A stretch of DNA of 64,000 nt from Alphaproteobacteria bacterium. Its GTDB lineage: Bacteria; Pseudomonadota; Alphaproteobacteria; Rhodospirillales; Casp-alpha2. The first letter of the stretch is position 1, and each line of letters starts with the position of its first letter. Under the pieces are notes generated by a model, which made no database searches, was not told the origin of the DNA, and saw only the letters and a list, made by a program, of their open reading frames with translations. This document shows positions 25,035-35,034 of this stretch, one piece after another. The position numbers were made by a program, and so were the translations under genes. The stretch is taken from assembly GCA_024279135.1 (NCBI GenBank), contig JAJRRU010000039.1, forward strand, positions 124,001-188,000, written 5' to 3'.

Positions 25035-26627
25035 TTGCGCGACTTTACAAAATCAGGCCGGTCCACCGTACATGCCATGAATGGGATGGTCGCAACGTCA
25101 CACCCTCTGGCCACCAGTGCGGCCAATGAAACCTTACGCAACGGAGGCAACGCCCTGGACGCCGCCATCTGCGCCAGTGCCGTATTGTGCGTGGTCGAAC
25201 CCCAGTCCACCGGCATCGGTGGGGATTGTTTTATCCTGATGGCTAACAACGGCAGCGACAAAGTGATTGGTTACAATGGCTCGGGCCGCTCTCCGGCGGC
25301 CGCCACCCTGGATTATTTTCGCGGGCTGGGGCTGGACGAATTCCAGTCAGACAGTATTCATGCCATCACCATGCCCGGTGCTATCGATGCCTGGCTGAAC
25401 ACCCACAAAGATCATGGCCGTATGGACATGGCCGATATTCTGGCACCGGCCATTGACTTTGCCCACAAGGGTTACCCCATCCATTGCCGGGTCGGCTCAG
25501 ACTGGGCGCGTCATCTGGATCGTCTGCAAAAAGACGCCGATACGGCGGCCATATTCCTGCCCGGCGGCAAGCCCCCCCGAGAAGGCGACGTGCACACCCA
25601 ACCCCGACTGGGCGATACCTTGCAATCCATCGTCCGGCACGGACGCGAAGGTTTCTACGAAGGCCCGGTTGGCGAGGCTATGATCGCCACCCTGCAAGCC
25701 AAGGGCGGCGTCCATAGCCTGGCTGATTTAAACGCAGTCCGCGGCCAATACGTAAAACCCATCACCACCACCTATCGCGGATACACGGTGCACCAGATAC
25801 CGCCCAACAATCAGGGCCTGACCGCACTGATCATGCTCAATATCCTGGAAGGCTTCGATCTGGCCCGCTATGAGCCCTTATCGGTTGAGCGGACCCATCT
25901 GGAAATCGAAGCCGGGCGGCTGGCTTTCAAGGCCCGTAACGAGACCATGGCCGATCTGGAGCATATGACAATCAGCGTAGAGACCATGTTGTCAAAAGAC
26001 TGGGCCGCGGATCTTCGAGCCCAGATCAGCCTGGACCATGCCATGACTGATCTGCCCGATCTGGGGCTAACGACCTCAGATACCATCTACATCAGCGTGG
26101 TCGACCAGGATCGTAACGCGGTGAGCTTTATCAATTCCATTTTTACAGCCTTCGGCAGTGGCATCATGTGTCCCCATACCGGGGTGATGTTCCAAAACCG
26201 TGGTAAATCATTCCAGTTCGACCCTGCCCACCCCAACTGCATCGCGCCCAACAAACGCCCCATGCACACCATCATGCCCGGTATGCTGAGCCGGGACGGC
26301 AACGTCATCATGCCCTACGGTGTGATGGGTGGGGATTACCAGCCCTATGGCCACACGCGCCTTTTGACCAACATCATTGACTACGCCATGGACCCGCAAA
26401 GTGCGCTGGATATGCCGCGGGTATTTGGCATGGGTAATGTGGTTGAAATTGAGCGCAGCCTGCCTGATGAAACGGTGCAGGGCCTGATCCAGCGCGGCCA
26501 CACTATCGACTATGTGGATCAAGCTTCGCCCCACGGCGGTGGACAGGCCATCCTGATCGACCATGAACGCGGCATCCTGTCGGGTGGCTCCGACCCGCGC
26601 AAAGACGGCTGTGCGCTCGGGTTTTAG
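25035..26627 (+). CDS. Gamma-glutamyltransferase family protein
   Basis: 530 residues from a TTG start at 25035, chosen because CAGGAG sits seven bases upstream; a longer frame back to 24963 lacks a site and adds unconserved residues. The N-terminal part (VATSHPLATSAANETLRNGGNALDAA, read in parts) and IGGDCFILM are family typical. The self-cleavage threonine is Thr350 in DTIYISVVDQDRNAVSF. No signal peptide is seen, unlike exported GGT of E. coli, so a cytoplasmic location resembling YwrD-type proteins is likely. It cleaves gamma-glutamyl bonds, perhaps in glutathione or gamma-glutamylated amines. A divergent rhodanese gene and a convergent GST gene flank it. Confidence 0.9.
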   Translation: MRDFTKSGRSTVHAMNGMVATSHPLATSAANETLRNGGNALDAAICASAVLCVVEPQSTGIGGDCFILMANNGSDKVIGYNGSGRSPAAATLDYFRGLGLDEFQSDSIHAITMPGAIDAWLNTHKDHGRMDMADILAPAIDFAHKGYPIHCRVGSDWARHLDRLQKDADTAAIFLPGGKPPREGDVHTQPRLGDTLQSIVRHGREGFYEGPVGEAMIATLQAKGGVHSLADLNAVRGQYVKPITTTYRGYTVHQIPPNNQGLTALIMLNILEGFDLARYEPLSVERTHLEIEAGRLAFKARNETMADLEHMTISVETMLSKDWAADLRAQISLDHAMTDLPDLGLTTSDTIYISVVDQDRNAVSFINSIFTAFGSGIMCPHTGVMFQNRGKSFQFDPAHPNCIAPNKRPMHTIMPGMLSRDGNVIMPYGVMGGDYQPYGHTRLLTNIIDYAMDPQSALDMPRVFGMGNVVEIERSLPDETVQGLIQRGHTIDYVDQASPHGGGQAILIDHERGILSGGSDPRKDGCALGF

Positions 26628-26639
26628 GACTAAGACAGC

Positions 26640-27548
26640 TTAACCTGTTGATACACGATAGCCGATCCGTGGGAAATGCACGCAGACCTGTCCAACCCTA
26701 CTGTCGTCGCGCAGGATCGAAATCGTCTGGTGATCGGCGTAGTGAACCAAACCCTCAACAGCCGGATCACCACCATCGCTGTCGGGACGAATCCAGACCT
26801 GCTGCCCGGGTTTCAGGCCTTGTGGATCATTGTCATCCACACAAGGCGCGCAAGCGGTATCACATTTGCGCGCAATCTCCAGCGCCTGGGTTGCGGTCAT
26901 ATCATGGCTGGTGCCATAGCCGATGGCATCCATTCTGGCTTCCCATTTGACAATTTCGCTGAACGGAGCGATCAACTCTGGGCCGCCTTTCCAGCGCCCC
27001 CGGATGAACCAGACCAAATACCACGCCAGCACGTCGGCCAGCCCGGCCCGTTGCCCGGCCAGAAATGAACCGCCGTTTATCAACTCGTTTTGCCACCAGC
27101 CCAATGCGCCGCGCAATTGTGCCATGACATGGGGTAAATCCTCGGCAACCTTATGCAAATCAGGGTTCGGGCCAAAATAAAGTCGGCCACGGTCCCGGGC
27201 AAAATCCTCTGGCAGAACATCCGCATTACCGCCGAGCACCAGACGCACGGCCAGATCAAATAACACCTGATCGTTCCATCTGCATAGCCCCCAGTCGGCC
27301 TGAAAATCAGGTTCGGGAAAACGACGTTGCAGTTCCATCAGAATGCACTGACTGTCACAATAAATATCGGCGCCTATCTGCATCACCGGGGTCCGGCGAT
27401 ACCCGCCCGTCAGAGGCATTAAATCCGGCTTGGGTGGCAAACGAGGAATTTCCACCGAATTCCAGTCAAGGCCCTTGATGCCAAATGCTTTGCGAACCTT
27501 CTCAGCAACCGGAGACTGAGGGTAATTGTGAAAAATGATCTCGCTCAT
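26640..27548 (-). CDS. Glutathione S-transferase family protein
   Basis: 302 residues with an N-terminal thioredoxin-fold GST domain (EIIFHNYPQSPVAEKVRKAF, and RTPVMQIGADIYCDSQCI in the glutathione contact region) and a longer helical C-terminal domain with a further ~90 residues, which is longer than typical 200-220-residue GSTs. GGGAGCAATAGG precedes the ATG. It follows the AmaA-like oxidase by 31 bp, so all three genes (ALDH, oxidase, GST) likely form one transcript. Its role in that operon is not obvious; it might detoxify an aldehyde or isomerise an intermediate. Confidence 0.88.
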   Translation of the reverse strand: MSEIIFHNYPQSPVAEKVRKAFGIKGLDWNSVEIPRLPPKPDLMPLTGGYRRTPVMQIGADIYCDSQCILMELQRRFPEPDFQADWGLCRWNDQVLFDLAVRLVLGGNADVLPEDFARDRGRLYFGPNPDLHKVAEDLPHVMAQLRGALGWWQNELINGGSFLAGQRAGLADVLAWYLVWFIRGRWKGGPELIAPFSEIVKWEARMDAIGYGTSHDMTATQALEIARKCDTACAPCVDDNDPQGLKPGQQVWIRPDSDGGDPAVEGLVHYADHQTISILRDDSRVGQVCVHFPRIGYRVSTG

Positions 27549-27579
27549 CCTATTGCTCCCAAATATCCGTAAGACCCTA

Positions 27580-28866
27580 TTATACTGAACCCATTAAATG
27601 ATACAGCCGAGCACCCGTTTCATAGCCCAGTCCACGGAGCCCTGCAATGGCCTCGCTGTGTTGCTCGCTGATGGGCAGGCTCAGATCCCGGCTGTTTCCT
27701 GAGATAAAATAATCGGCAATCTCACGCCCGAAAACGGTGCCCGGCCCGATGCCACGCCCGTTATATCCATAAACAGACAGAATACCCGGCGCAGGCTGTA
27801 TCAATCGAGGCAGGTGATCCCCCGTCATGCCGATGCGTCCATACCAGGCATGGGACCAGACCGGATTATCCAGCCGGGGAAACAATCGTCTGACCTGATG
27901 CATAGCCCAGTTTTTGTGGATACCGCCAGCCCAATCCAACCGGCCCACACTGCCCACGATTAACCGGCCAGACTGATCACGGCGAAACGACGTCATCACG
28001 AGGTTGGTATCCCATGCCCCTTCCCCACCAGGCAGGATCGAACCACCGACCTTGTCATCAAGCGGCTCGGTGGCGCATTGAAAAAAATACAACGGCACCT
28101 GATCTCCACCACGAACCGGCGTAATGGTATTTTTATTATCTCGCCCATAAGCCCCGACGGCGATCAATACCTGGCGACTTAACAATGTGCCGTTTGATGT
28201 TTGAATGCGCCAGTTCTCACCGTCTTTTGTCAATTTGTTGACAGGCGAATGTGTAAATATCTGCGCACCTGCCGCCACAGCGGCCCGGGCCAGACCATAG
28301 GCATAGGCCAGGGGTTGGATGGTTCCGGCCAGACGATCCAGCAGGGCACCGGAGAAATATTCTGTACCGGTACGCCGGGCGGTCTGCTCAGCATCAAGAA
28401 TTTCTATATCCGAACCAAGCGCCTTGCGACTTGCCGCCCGATTAACGAGGCGATGCAAGGCCGCATGAGAATGGGCGCAATTGAGCGTACCCTTGCGGAT
28501 TGCCTGACAGGAAATATGGTGTTTTTCAATAAGCTCAAAGACCGCCGCCGGGGCCTGTTCCAGGGTATCGATCAGGCCACTGCCGACGGCCTCACCCAAT
28601 TGTTCGGTAATTTGATCATAGTCGAGCCACAGACCGGCGTTAACCAACCCTACGTTGCGGCCAGAACCACCATGACCGATCTCTCTGGCCTCGACGATAC
28701 AGACACGCACCCCCTGTTCGGCCAGATGCAGTGCCGTGCTCAGCCCGGTATAGCCAGCACCGATAATAACCACGTCACATGACTTTGTGCCTTCAAGAGG
28801 TACAGTGGCGGGACAATCTCGCGCCGATTCGCTCCACAATCCAGTCCCATCAGTTTGATGATACAT
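27580..28866 (-). CDS. FAD-dependent oxidoreductase, L-pipecolate oxidase (AmaA)-like
   Basis: 428 residues of the DAO family. The FAD dinucleotide fold is VVIIGAGYTGLSTALHLAEQ near residues 33-52, followed by GHGGSGRNVGLVNAGLW, and the C-terminal GYNGRGIGPGT binds flavin. Because the neighbour is an AmaB-like piperideine-6-carboxylate dehydrogenase, the natural proposal is AmaA, which oxidises L-pipecolate in lysine degradation (Pseudomonas putida AmaA is also about 428 residues). Substrate is inferred from context; glycine, sarcosine and D-amino acid oxidases share the fold. GGAG lies ten bases before the ATG, and the gene follows the ALDH gene by 46 bp. Confidence 0.82.
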   Translation of the reverse strand: MYHQTDGTGLWSESARDCPATVPLEGTKSCDVVIIGAGYTGLSTALHLAEQGVRVCIVEAREIGHGGSGRNVGLVNAGLWLDYDQITEQLGEAVGSGLIDTLEQAPAAVFELIEKHHISCQAIRKGTLNCAHSHAALHRLVNRAASRKALGSDIEILDAEQTARRTGTEYFSGALLDRLAGTIQPLAYAYGLARAAVAAGAQIFTHSPVNKLTKDGENWRIQTSNGTLLSRQVLIAVGAYGRDNKNTITPVRGGDQVPLYFFQCATEPLDDKVGGSILPGGEGAWDTNLVMTSFRRDQSGRLIVGSVGRLDWAGGIHKNWAMHQVRRLFPRLDNPVWSHAWYGRIGMTGDHLPRLIQPAPGILSVYGYNGRGIGPGTVFGREIADYFISGNSRDLSLPISEQHSEAIAGLRGLGYETGARLYHLMGSV

Positions 28867-28912
28867 GAACCAAGGACTCCAGCATGATTACACGTCGAAC
28901 CTGACGTCTTGT

Positions 28913-30412
28913 TTAAACGTCAAACTTGACACCCTGGGCCAAGGGTAATTCAGTGGAATAATTCACCGTATTGGTCTGGCGACGCATATAGGCCCGCCAG
29001 GCATCGGAACCGCTTTCACGTCCGCCCCCGGTTTCCTTCTCGCCACCAAAAGCCCCGCCGATTTCCGCGCCGGAAGGGCCGATATTAACATTGGCGATAC
29101 CACAATCGGAACCCACGTCAGAAATAAACATTTCCGTTTCACGAACATCGGTGGAGAAAATGCACGAAGACAAGCCTTGCGGGACGGCATTTTGCAAGGC
29201 GATAGCGCCCTGAAAATCGCTATACTTCATGACATAAAGAATAGGGGCAAAAGTTTCTTCGGCAACGATGTCGGTCTGGCCGGGCATTTCCACAATCGCC
29301 GGATTGACATAATAACCATTCGGGTATTCACCTTCCAGTGCCCGGCTGCCACCGTGGACCACACCGCCTTGCTGAGTGGCTGCTTGCAGTGCACTTTGCA
29401 TACTATCAAAGGCCCGCTGGTTGATCAGGGGACCGATCAGGGCACTTTCTTCCAACGGATTACTGATCGGCACGTTGCTGTAGGCAGTTTTCAGTTTCGC
29501 CACCAAAGCATCATAAATTGTGTCGTGGGCAATCACCCGGCGCAAGGTGGTGCACCGTTGCCCGCATGTGCCGATGGCCGAAAATACGATGGCCCGGATT
29601 GCCATCTCCATATCGGCAGATGGTGCCACGATCATGGAATTATTACCGCCAAGTTCCAGAATGCTGCGTCCAAAACGTTCGGCAACGGCAACCGATACCT
29701 TGCGGCCCATGGCCGTAGATCCGGTTGCCGAGACAATAGCAACATCCTTGCTTGCTGTGAGCACCGCACCGGTTTGCGGACCGCCGATGACAATCTGCGA
29801 CAGATTGTCCGGCGCGTCACCAAACCTCGCGGCGGCTTTCTCGAAAATCTTCTGACAGGCCAGCGCGGTCAACGGGGTCATTTCCGATGGTTTCCAGATC
29901 ACCGGATCACCACAGACCAGCGCCAGGGACGTATTCCAGCACCACGGCGCGGTGGGGAAATTAAATGCCGTGATGATGCCGCATACCCCCATAGGGTGCC
30001 AGGTTTCACGCATATGATGACCGGGACGCTCGGACTGGATGGTCAGGCCATAGAGCTGGCGGGATAAACCGACTGCAAAATCGCAGATGTCGATCATTTC
30101 CTGAACTTCGCCGAGGCCTTCCTGATAGATCTTGCCACATTCCAGGGCAACCAGACGGCCCAGGTCTTCCTTGGCCACACGTAGCTCTTCGGCGAACAGA
30201 CGAACCAGTTCACCACGGCGCGGGGCCGGCACGGTGCGCCACTGTTCAAAAGCAGCCTTGCTTTTAGCGATCATATCAGAAACGTCGTCCACACTGTGAA
30301 CAGACAGATTGGCTATTTCTACTCCATCAACAGGGGTAAAAACCTGAAGAGTGCCGCCGGAAACATCGCTTTCGGACAAGCCGCAGTTTGCAAGAATATC
30401 AAAATAAGACAC
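28913..30412 (-). CDS. Aldehyde dehydrogenase, L-piperidine-6-carboxylate dehydrogenase (AmaB/ALDH7)-like
   Basis: 499 residues. Catalytic Cys287 lies in GTCGQRCTTLRR and the general base Glu253 in ILELGGNN. The C-terminal stretch ANVNIGPSGAEIGGAFGGEK and ESGSDAWRAYMRR is typical of the ALDH7 antiquitin branch, which oxidises alpha-aminoadipate semialdehyde/piperideine-6-carboxylate. It begins with GTG, preceded by CGAGGAG. It is the first gene of an operon with an AmaA-like oxidase, so lysine or pipecolate degradation to 2-aminoadipate is the likely role. A PuuC-like role for the polyamine genes 14 kb away is less likely, because PuuC belongs to another ALDH branch. Confidence 0.88.
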   Translation of the reverse strand: MSYFDILANCGLSESDVSGGTLQVFTPVDGVEIANLSVHSVDDVSDMIAKSKAAFEQWRTVPAPRRGELVRLFAEELRVAKEDLGRLVALECGKIYQEGLGEVQEMIDICDFAVGLSRQLYGLTIQSERPGHHMRETWHPMGVCGIITAFNFPTAPWCWNTSLALVCGDPVIWKPSEMTPLTALACQKIFEKAAARFGDAPDNLSQIVIGGPQTGAVLTASKDVAIVSATGSTAMGRKVSVAVAERFGRSILELGGNNSMIVAPSADMEMAIRAIVFSAIGTCGQRCTTLRRVIAHDTIYDALVAKLKTAYSNVPISNPLEESALIGPLINQRAFDSMQSALQAATQQGGVVHGGSRALEGEYPNGYYVNPAIVEMPGQTDIVAEETFAPILYVMKYSDFQGAIALQNAVPQGLSSCIFSTDVRETEMFISDVGSDCGIANVNIGPSGAEIGGAFGGEKETGGGRESGSDAWRAYMRRQTNTVNYSTELPLAQGVKFDV

Positions 30413-30570
30413 GGGAAAACTCCTCGAAGGATTTCATTAATACTGAGCCCCGGTATGTAGCCGAAAACCTACCAGTTTGCCAACACATTAATCAGCTCAT
30501 TTACCATGAAAAACGGTCATGTTACGAAGCAAAATGGGGCGGGAACAATTGTTGATTTATATGGAAAACT

Positions 30571-31386
30571 TCAGTCTGCCACACAAGGTCGTGCCAACCA
30601 TTCTTGAATGTAGCGTTCCTGGGTAGCCTGCACAAAACCTTCTTCAACCAGGGTTTCATACACCTTGCGGAATATGCTCACCAGATCAGGCGGCGTGTCT
30701 TTGTTAAAAGCGATCCAAAGTGGTTTTGAAAGGGGGGTGATCCTGATGACCTGTTCGATCTCGTCCCCATTGAAGCCCAGCCGACAGGTATTGGCACGCG
30801 CCGCAAATGACGTCAGCGGCAGCATGGCAAATCGATCACGAAACAACATCCGGATACCATTGGTATAGTGAGGGTATGTGACGTAATCTTTGCCTTGTGA
30901 CAGCCCATAACCATCCAGAAGATCCTGAGAATTGCTGCCGTCCTGCACGCCAATAAGAAGTTTCATATTTTGAATATCGTCCATGTTCTTAAGCTGGAAA
31001 GACGTATTCTTTTTGAGTTTGTAAAAAAACACATTGTAGGGAGAAATCTCACCAATCCAATGAAACATGTCCTCACGATCCAAGGTCCGAGAAATCGAAA
31101 AGAACAACGCACCGGGCTCTCGGGTTGCCATTAAAAAAGCCCGCTTCCAAGGCAGGATTTTGATCGACGATGTCAGATCAGACCCGGCGATCTTCACCCT
31201 TTTCAGCAATTCCTGAACGATCTCTATAGCAAAACCAGAAGGCTGATCATCGCGCAACATTTGCAAGGGAGCAAACACGGAAGTAAGCACCAAAATATCA
31301 ATTTTCTGGTCCTGCGCCTGAGCTTCATTTGATGTGATACTGACAATAAAAAATGCCGCCATCACCGCCAAGAAAATCACCTTCAT
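30571..31386 (-). CDS. Periplasmic binding protein, SBP_bac_3 (amino-acid) type, no permease nearby
   Basis: 271 residues from the ATG at 31386. The signal peptide is about residues 1-26 (hydrophobic VIFLAVMAAFFIVSI, cleavage after AQA). The mature part has the family's early QPSGFAIEIVQEL and late TPPDLVSIFRKVYETLVEEG. It is divergent from the best-known arginine/glutamine binders: no clean ligand Arg motif is visible. It has no ABC permease next to it, and follows a histidine kinase gene on the same strand by 194 bp. It may feed a signal to that kinase rather than transport; this is inference. Confidence 0.82.
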   Translation of the reverse strand: MKVIFLAVMAAFFIVSITSNEAQAQDQKIDILVLTSVFAPLQMLRDDQPSGFAIEIVQELLKRVKIAGSDLTSSIKILPWKRAFLMATREPGALFFSISRTLDREDMFHWIGEISPYNVFFYKLKKNTSFQLKNMDDIQNMKLLIGVQDGSNSQDLLDGYGLSQGKDYVTYPHYTNGIRMLFRDRFAMLPLTSFAARANTCRLGFNGDEIEQVIRITPLSKPLWIAFNKDTPPDLVSIFRKVYETLVEEGFVQATQERYIQEWLARPCVAD

Positions 31387-31580
31387 CCGATACCGCAAAC
31401 CTAAGGCTTTCAAATCAAAGAAATAACAAGAGTATAGTTGAAAGTATATCACCGGATTATTATTTTACCAACGTCAGTTATATTTCAAATTATTTTACGA
31501 AAAAAACGAAATATAAATCTCCTGACAGTCATAAATTCACCTCAGGTTTGTGCAGCATTCTTACCAAATCATCGGTGAAA

Positions 31581-33407
31581 TTAGGTATTCTCGATACCCG
31601 GAAATTTAATGGAGACCGATGTTCCCTCACCTGGAATGCTCTCAATTTCCAGCGTGCCACCGTTTAATTCTGTCAGCATTTTTGCCAGGTAAAGCCCCAG
31701 TCCCGCCCCTTCATGTGTACGGGTATAAATATCACCAACCTGCCCGAATGGTTCCAGGGCATGGGGTATGTCTTCAGATGCTATGCCGCAGCCCGTATCA
31801 CATACGACCAGCATGTAACCATTTTCACAGGAGCCTGAGACATCAATTCTCACCTCGCCTTCGGGGGGAGTAAATTTAATAGCGTTTGACAGTAAATTAA
31901 CAACAACCTGTCTCATTCTGAGTGAGTCAGACATGAGCATTAACTCGCCCTCAGGCATATTGAGCGAAAGCGTGAGCCCTTTTTGTGATGCTGAGCCGCG
32001 GATGATCGCAACGGATGCGACCACAATTTCAGACAAATCGGCCTGTTCCATATTGAGGCGAATGGCACCAACCTCGATTTTTGAAACATCCAGAATATCG
32101 GTAATCAAATCCAGAAGATGATGGCCAGACATGGAAATATCAGCGGCGTATTCCTTGTATTTTTTCTGGCCAATCGGGCCAAAAGTTTCAGTGTTTATCA
32201 TCTGGGAAAACCCGATAATCGCGTTCAGTGGCGAACGCAGTTCGTGGCTCATATTAGCGAGAAAGCGGGATTTTGAATCGCTGGCGTGTTTAACAACCTC
32301 GAGGGCATTTTTTATTTTATCCTCTACCCTTCTTTCTTCCGTAATATCGCGCCCGGCAAAAATGACACCGGAAATGACCCCTGGTTTTTCAAAGTAAGGT
32401 TCCATATGAACAGCCAATAAATGGTCGCTCTTGCCCGTCTTTGTTATGCCCGCTTCAAACTCAACCACATCTCCCTTGAGCGCACGGTCCAGAGCCGGTT
32501 TGATAGTACGATAAAAATAATCGTCGCCGACAATTTCCCCTATGGTTTTGCCAACGATTTCATCGATTTTTACACCAAAATAATCCACATAGACTCCGCT
32601 AACAGCGGCATATCTGTAATCGGGGGTAATAAACGATTGGAAATCCCTGGATGATGCCACGATCGTCTGATACCGAACCAGTTCAATTTCCTTGCGTTTA
32701 CGTTCACAAAGATGGCTCTCGTTCATATCTATAATGGTATTGATTGTTGTGCTAAGCACTCCCAACTCGTCATGACGGTGGTTGGGTGATACCTCTGTTC
32801 GGATATTTGATGTACTCGCCGGGTCTATTTTTTGAAGCTGACCAATCAGCCGTAACAAAGGCTCGGTAAGAATCTGGTGGAATATTAAAGACAGGACGAC
32901 GACCAGCAGGATGGCACTGATCAGATCAGCCACGACAATGAATAAAACCCGATCAAAAAAAGCGCTGAGGGCGACACCCCGATTAATAGTCAGTTCCAGA
33001 ACGCCAAATTGATTGGTCTCATTTGCTTTATCAAAAAGTTTAATGGTAAATGTTCGGGTTTTTTCATCCAGCAATGAAACAAACAAACGGTTTTCACCGT
33101 CAACTGTGCGAGACATTTCTCCCAAAACAGTGTTGAGTTCATCGGTGAGCTTGGCATGAACGACAAAGTCATAAACGAACATTCCCTTTACGACTTCACC
33201 GGCCAGGGCGTTGTCCAGCATTCTTGCAGCCTGATGAGCAGGAAGTTCCGCAGATAAAAGAATGCGTTCCGCCAGGTCATTTATACGTTTGTTCTGTTCG
33301 TTGAAATCGAGAGTCAATTGTGAAATGCCAAACACGGCCCCCAGAGCCAGCGCGACGGCAAGCCCTGCCCAGGCTAATCTATACGAAATTCCTCGCCTTG
33401 ATTTCAC
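31581..33407 (-). CDS. Membrane histidine kinase with HAMP and PAS domains
   Basis: 608 residues: membrane helix 1 at about 11-30, periplasmic segment 31-150, helix 2 at about 153-177, HAMP (180-230), PAS (245-360), dimerisation domain with phospho-His388 (NMSHELRSPLNAIIGF), and an ATPase domain with N box LLSNAIKF, G1 DTGCGIA and G2 GAGLGLYLAK. No receiver domain is attached and no response regulator lies next to it. It begins with GTG (33405-33407) with GGAG 11 bases upstream. Its downstream neighbour, a lone binding protein, may supply its periplasmic signal. Confidence 0.92.
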   Translation of the reverse strand: MKSRRGISYRLAWAGLAVALALGAVFGISQLTLDFNEQNKRINDLAERILLSAELPAHQAARMLDNALAGEVVKGMFVYDFVVHAKLTDELNTVLGEMSRTVDGENRLFVSLLDEKTRTFTIKLFDKANETNQFGVLELTINRGVALSAFFDRVLFIVVADLISAILLVVVLSLIFHQILTEPLLRLIGQLQKIDPASTSNIRTEVSPNHRHDELGVLSTTINTIIDMNESHLCERKRKEIELVRYQTIVASSRDFQSFITPDYRYAAVSGVYVDYFGVKIDEIVGKTIGEIVGDDYFYRTIKPALDRALKGDVVEFEAGITKTGKSDHLLAVHMEPYFEKPGVISGVIFAGRDITEERRVEDKIKNALEVVKHASDSKSRFLANMSHELRSPLNAIIGFSQMINTETFGPIGQKKYKEYAADISMSGHHLLDLITDILDVSKIEVGAIRLNMEQADLSEIVVASVAIIRGSASQKGLTLSLNMPEGELMLMSDSLRMRQVVVNLLSNAIKFTPPEGEVRIDVSGSCENGYMLVVCDTGCGIASEDIPHALEPFGQVGDIYTRTHEGAGLGLYLAKMLTELNGGTLEIESIPGEGTSVSIKFPGIENT

Positions 33408-33613
33408 GTTCGATCAATCTCCGCAACACCGGCCATCGAATAAGTGCACCAATATAATGGCAACAATAACAATCAAGAGCAAACTTGCTATGGATTTCGT
33501 CAATCACCTAAGCGCAAAACTAAAATGAAACACTTGTATTATGGGTCATTCGTTGATAGCGATGACTGTAGCAAGATTTCAAGAATTACACACATTATCA
33601 AACAGGCTTTCCC

Positions 33614-34996
33614 ATGACCTTTCGTGCAAATTCCCCTCATGCGAGGGATGCAGCCCATCATTTACACCCCTATACCAACATGGCCGACCACGAAGCCATC
33701 GGGCCACATATCATATCACGGGGCGAGGGCATCTATGTTTTCGACGACGATGGCAAACGCTATATTGAAGGCCTTGCGGGATTGTGGTGTGCGGCTCTGG
33801 GGTTCAGTGAAAAACGTCTGGTTGAGGCCGCCCATAAACAACTCGACACCCTGCCCTATTATCACAATTTTGCCCACAAAGCCTGTGAGCCGACCATCGA
33901 ACTGGCGGACTATCTGATCAACCATGCCCCGTGCGAGGACATGGCCAAGGTGTTTTTTACCAATTCCGGTTCCGAAGCCAATGACACCCAGATAAAAATT
34001 GTCTGGTATTATAACAATATTCTCGGCCGCCCGGAAAAAAAGAAAATATTTGCCCGTACCGGTGCCTATCACGGCATCACCCTTGCCGCTTCCAGCCTGA
34101 CCGGGTTGCAATACACCCATAATGCCTTCGACGTTCCGCTGAAGAATTTCCTACACACCCAATGCCCCCATTATTATCACCACGGTGAAGACGGCGAGAG
34201 CGAACTAGCCTTTGCCAAGCGCTGTGCGGATATTCTGGAGCAGCAAATCCTCGACGCTGGCCCCGAGACCTGTGCGGCTTTTATCGCCGAGCCATTTCTG
34301 GGGGCTGGTGGGGTCATCCCGCCACCACAAGGTTATTTCGAAGCCATCCAGATCGTGCTCGATAAATACGATATGCTGCTGATTATCGACGAAGTGATCA
34401 GCGGTTTTTATCGCACCGGCAACCGATTCGCCACCCAAACCTATAACCTGAAACCCGATCTGATAACCATTGCCAAGGCATTGTCGGCGGCCTACCTGCC
34501 CATCGCCGGGGTGATGATTTCAAAAAAAATCTCCGATGTGATCAACCAGGGCAGTAAAAAATATGGCATGTTCGGTACCGGTTATACATACGGCGGGCAT
34601 CCGGTTCCCGCTGCCGTGGCCATGGAAACCCAGAAGATTTACGATGAAATGAATATCGGCGACCATGTCAATATGGTCTCGCACCGGTTTGCCGAGCGGC
34701 TAAAACAACTGGGCGGCCATCCACTGGTTGGCGAGACCCGGGGCATCGGTTTAATCGGCGGCATTGAACTGGTCAGAGACAAGACCGACAGGGTTAATTT
34801 TGATCCACAACACAAGGTCGCACCCTGGTGTGCCAACAAAATGACCGAACTGGGTTTGATTGCCAGACCTTTGTTCAACGATACAATCGGTTTGTGCCCA
34901 CCGCTGATTATTACCGACCAGCAGATCGATGATATGTTTGATATACTGGAACAGGCCATCGACATCACCCACAAGGATTATGTCAGCACCCTGTAA
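33614..34996 (+). CDS. Class III aminotransferase (omega-aminotransferase/SpuC-like)
   Basis: 460 residues. Lys288 (TIAKALSAAYLPIAG) is the PLP lysine, and IIDEVISGFYRTGN holds Asp259. The start HHLHPYTNMADHEAIGP resembles the SpuC-type enzyme at 13389-14765, and it is its clear paralogue. The family transaminates amines such as putrescine, beta-alanine or 4-aminobutyrate with pyruvate or 2-oxoglutarate. It stands alone in orientation between a histidine kinase and a HIT protein gene 38 bp downstream. Substrate is unknown. Confidence 0.88.
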   Translation: MTFRANSPHARDAAHHLHPYTNMADHEAIGPHIISRGEGIYVFDDDGKRYIEGLAGLWCAALGFSEKRLVEAAHKQLDTLPYYHNFAHKACEPTIELADYLINHAPCEDMAKVFFTNSGSEANDTQIKIVWYYNNILGRPEKKKIFARTGAYHGITLAASSLTGLQYTHNAFDVPLKNFLHTQCPHYYHHGEDGESELAFAKRCADILEQQILDAGPETCAAFIAEPFLGAGGVIPPPQGYFEAIQIVLDKYDMLLIIDEVISGFYRTGNRFATQTYNLKPDLITIAKALSAAYLPIAGVMISKKISDVINQGSKKYGMFGTGYTYGGHPVPAAVAMETQKIYDEMNIGDHVNMVSHRFAERLKQLGGHPLVGETRGIGLIGGIELVRDKTDRVNFDPQHKVAPWCANKMTELGLIARPLFNDTIGLCPPLIITDQQIDDMFDILEQAIDITHKDYVSTL

Positions 34997-35034
34997 CATC
35001 GTAACTTCAAAGGTATATCCCACTGGAGCCGCCC

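Noticed and set aside
29177-30067. Open frame of 296 codons antisense to the AmaB-like dehydrogenase
   Set aside because: The dehydrogenase is unambiguous on the minus strand; the plus-strand frame reads as low-quality, His/Gly/Arg-rich shadow sequence.
28913-30412. The aldehyde dehydrogenase as the missing PuuC of the polyamine pathway
   Set aside because: Its C-terminal motifs match the ALDH7/AmaB branch, it lacks a PuuR-like box, and it is 14 kb from the puu genes in a different operon.
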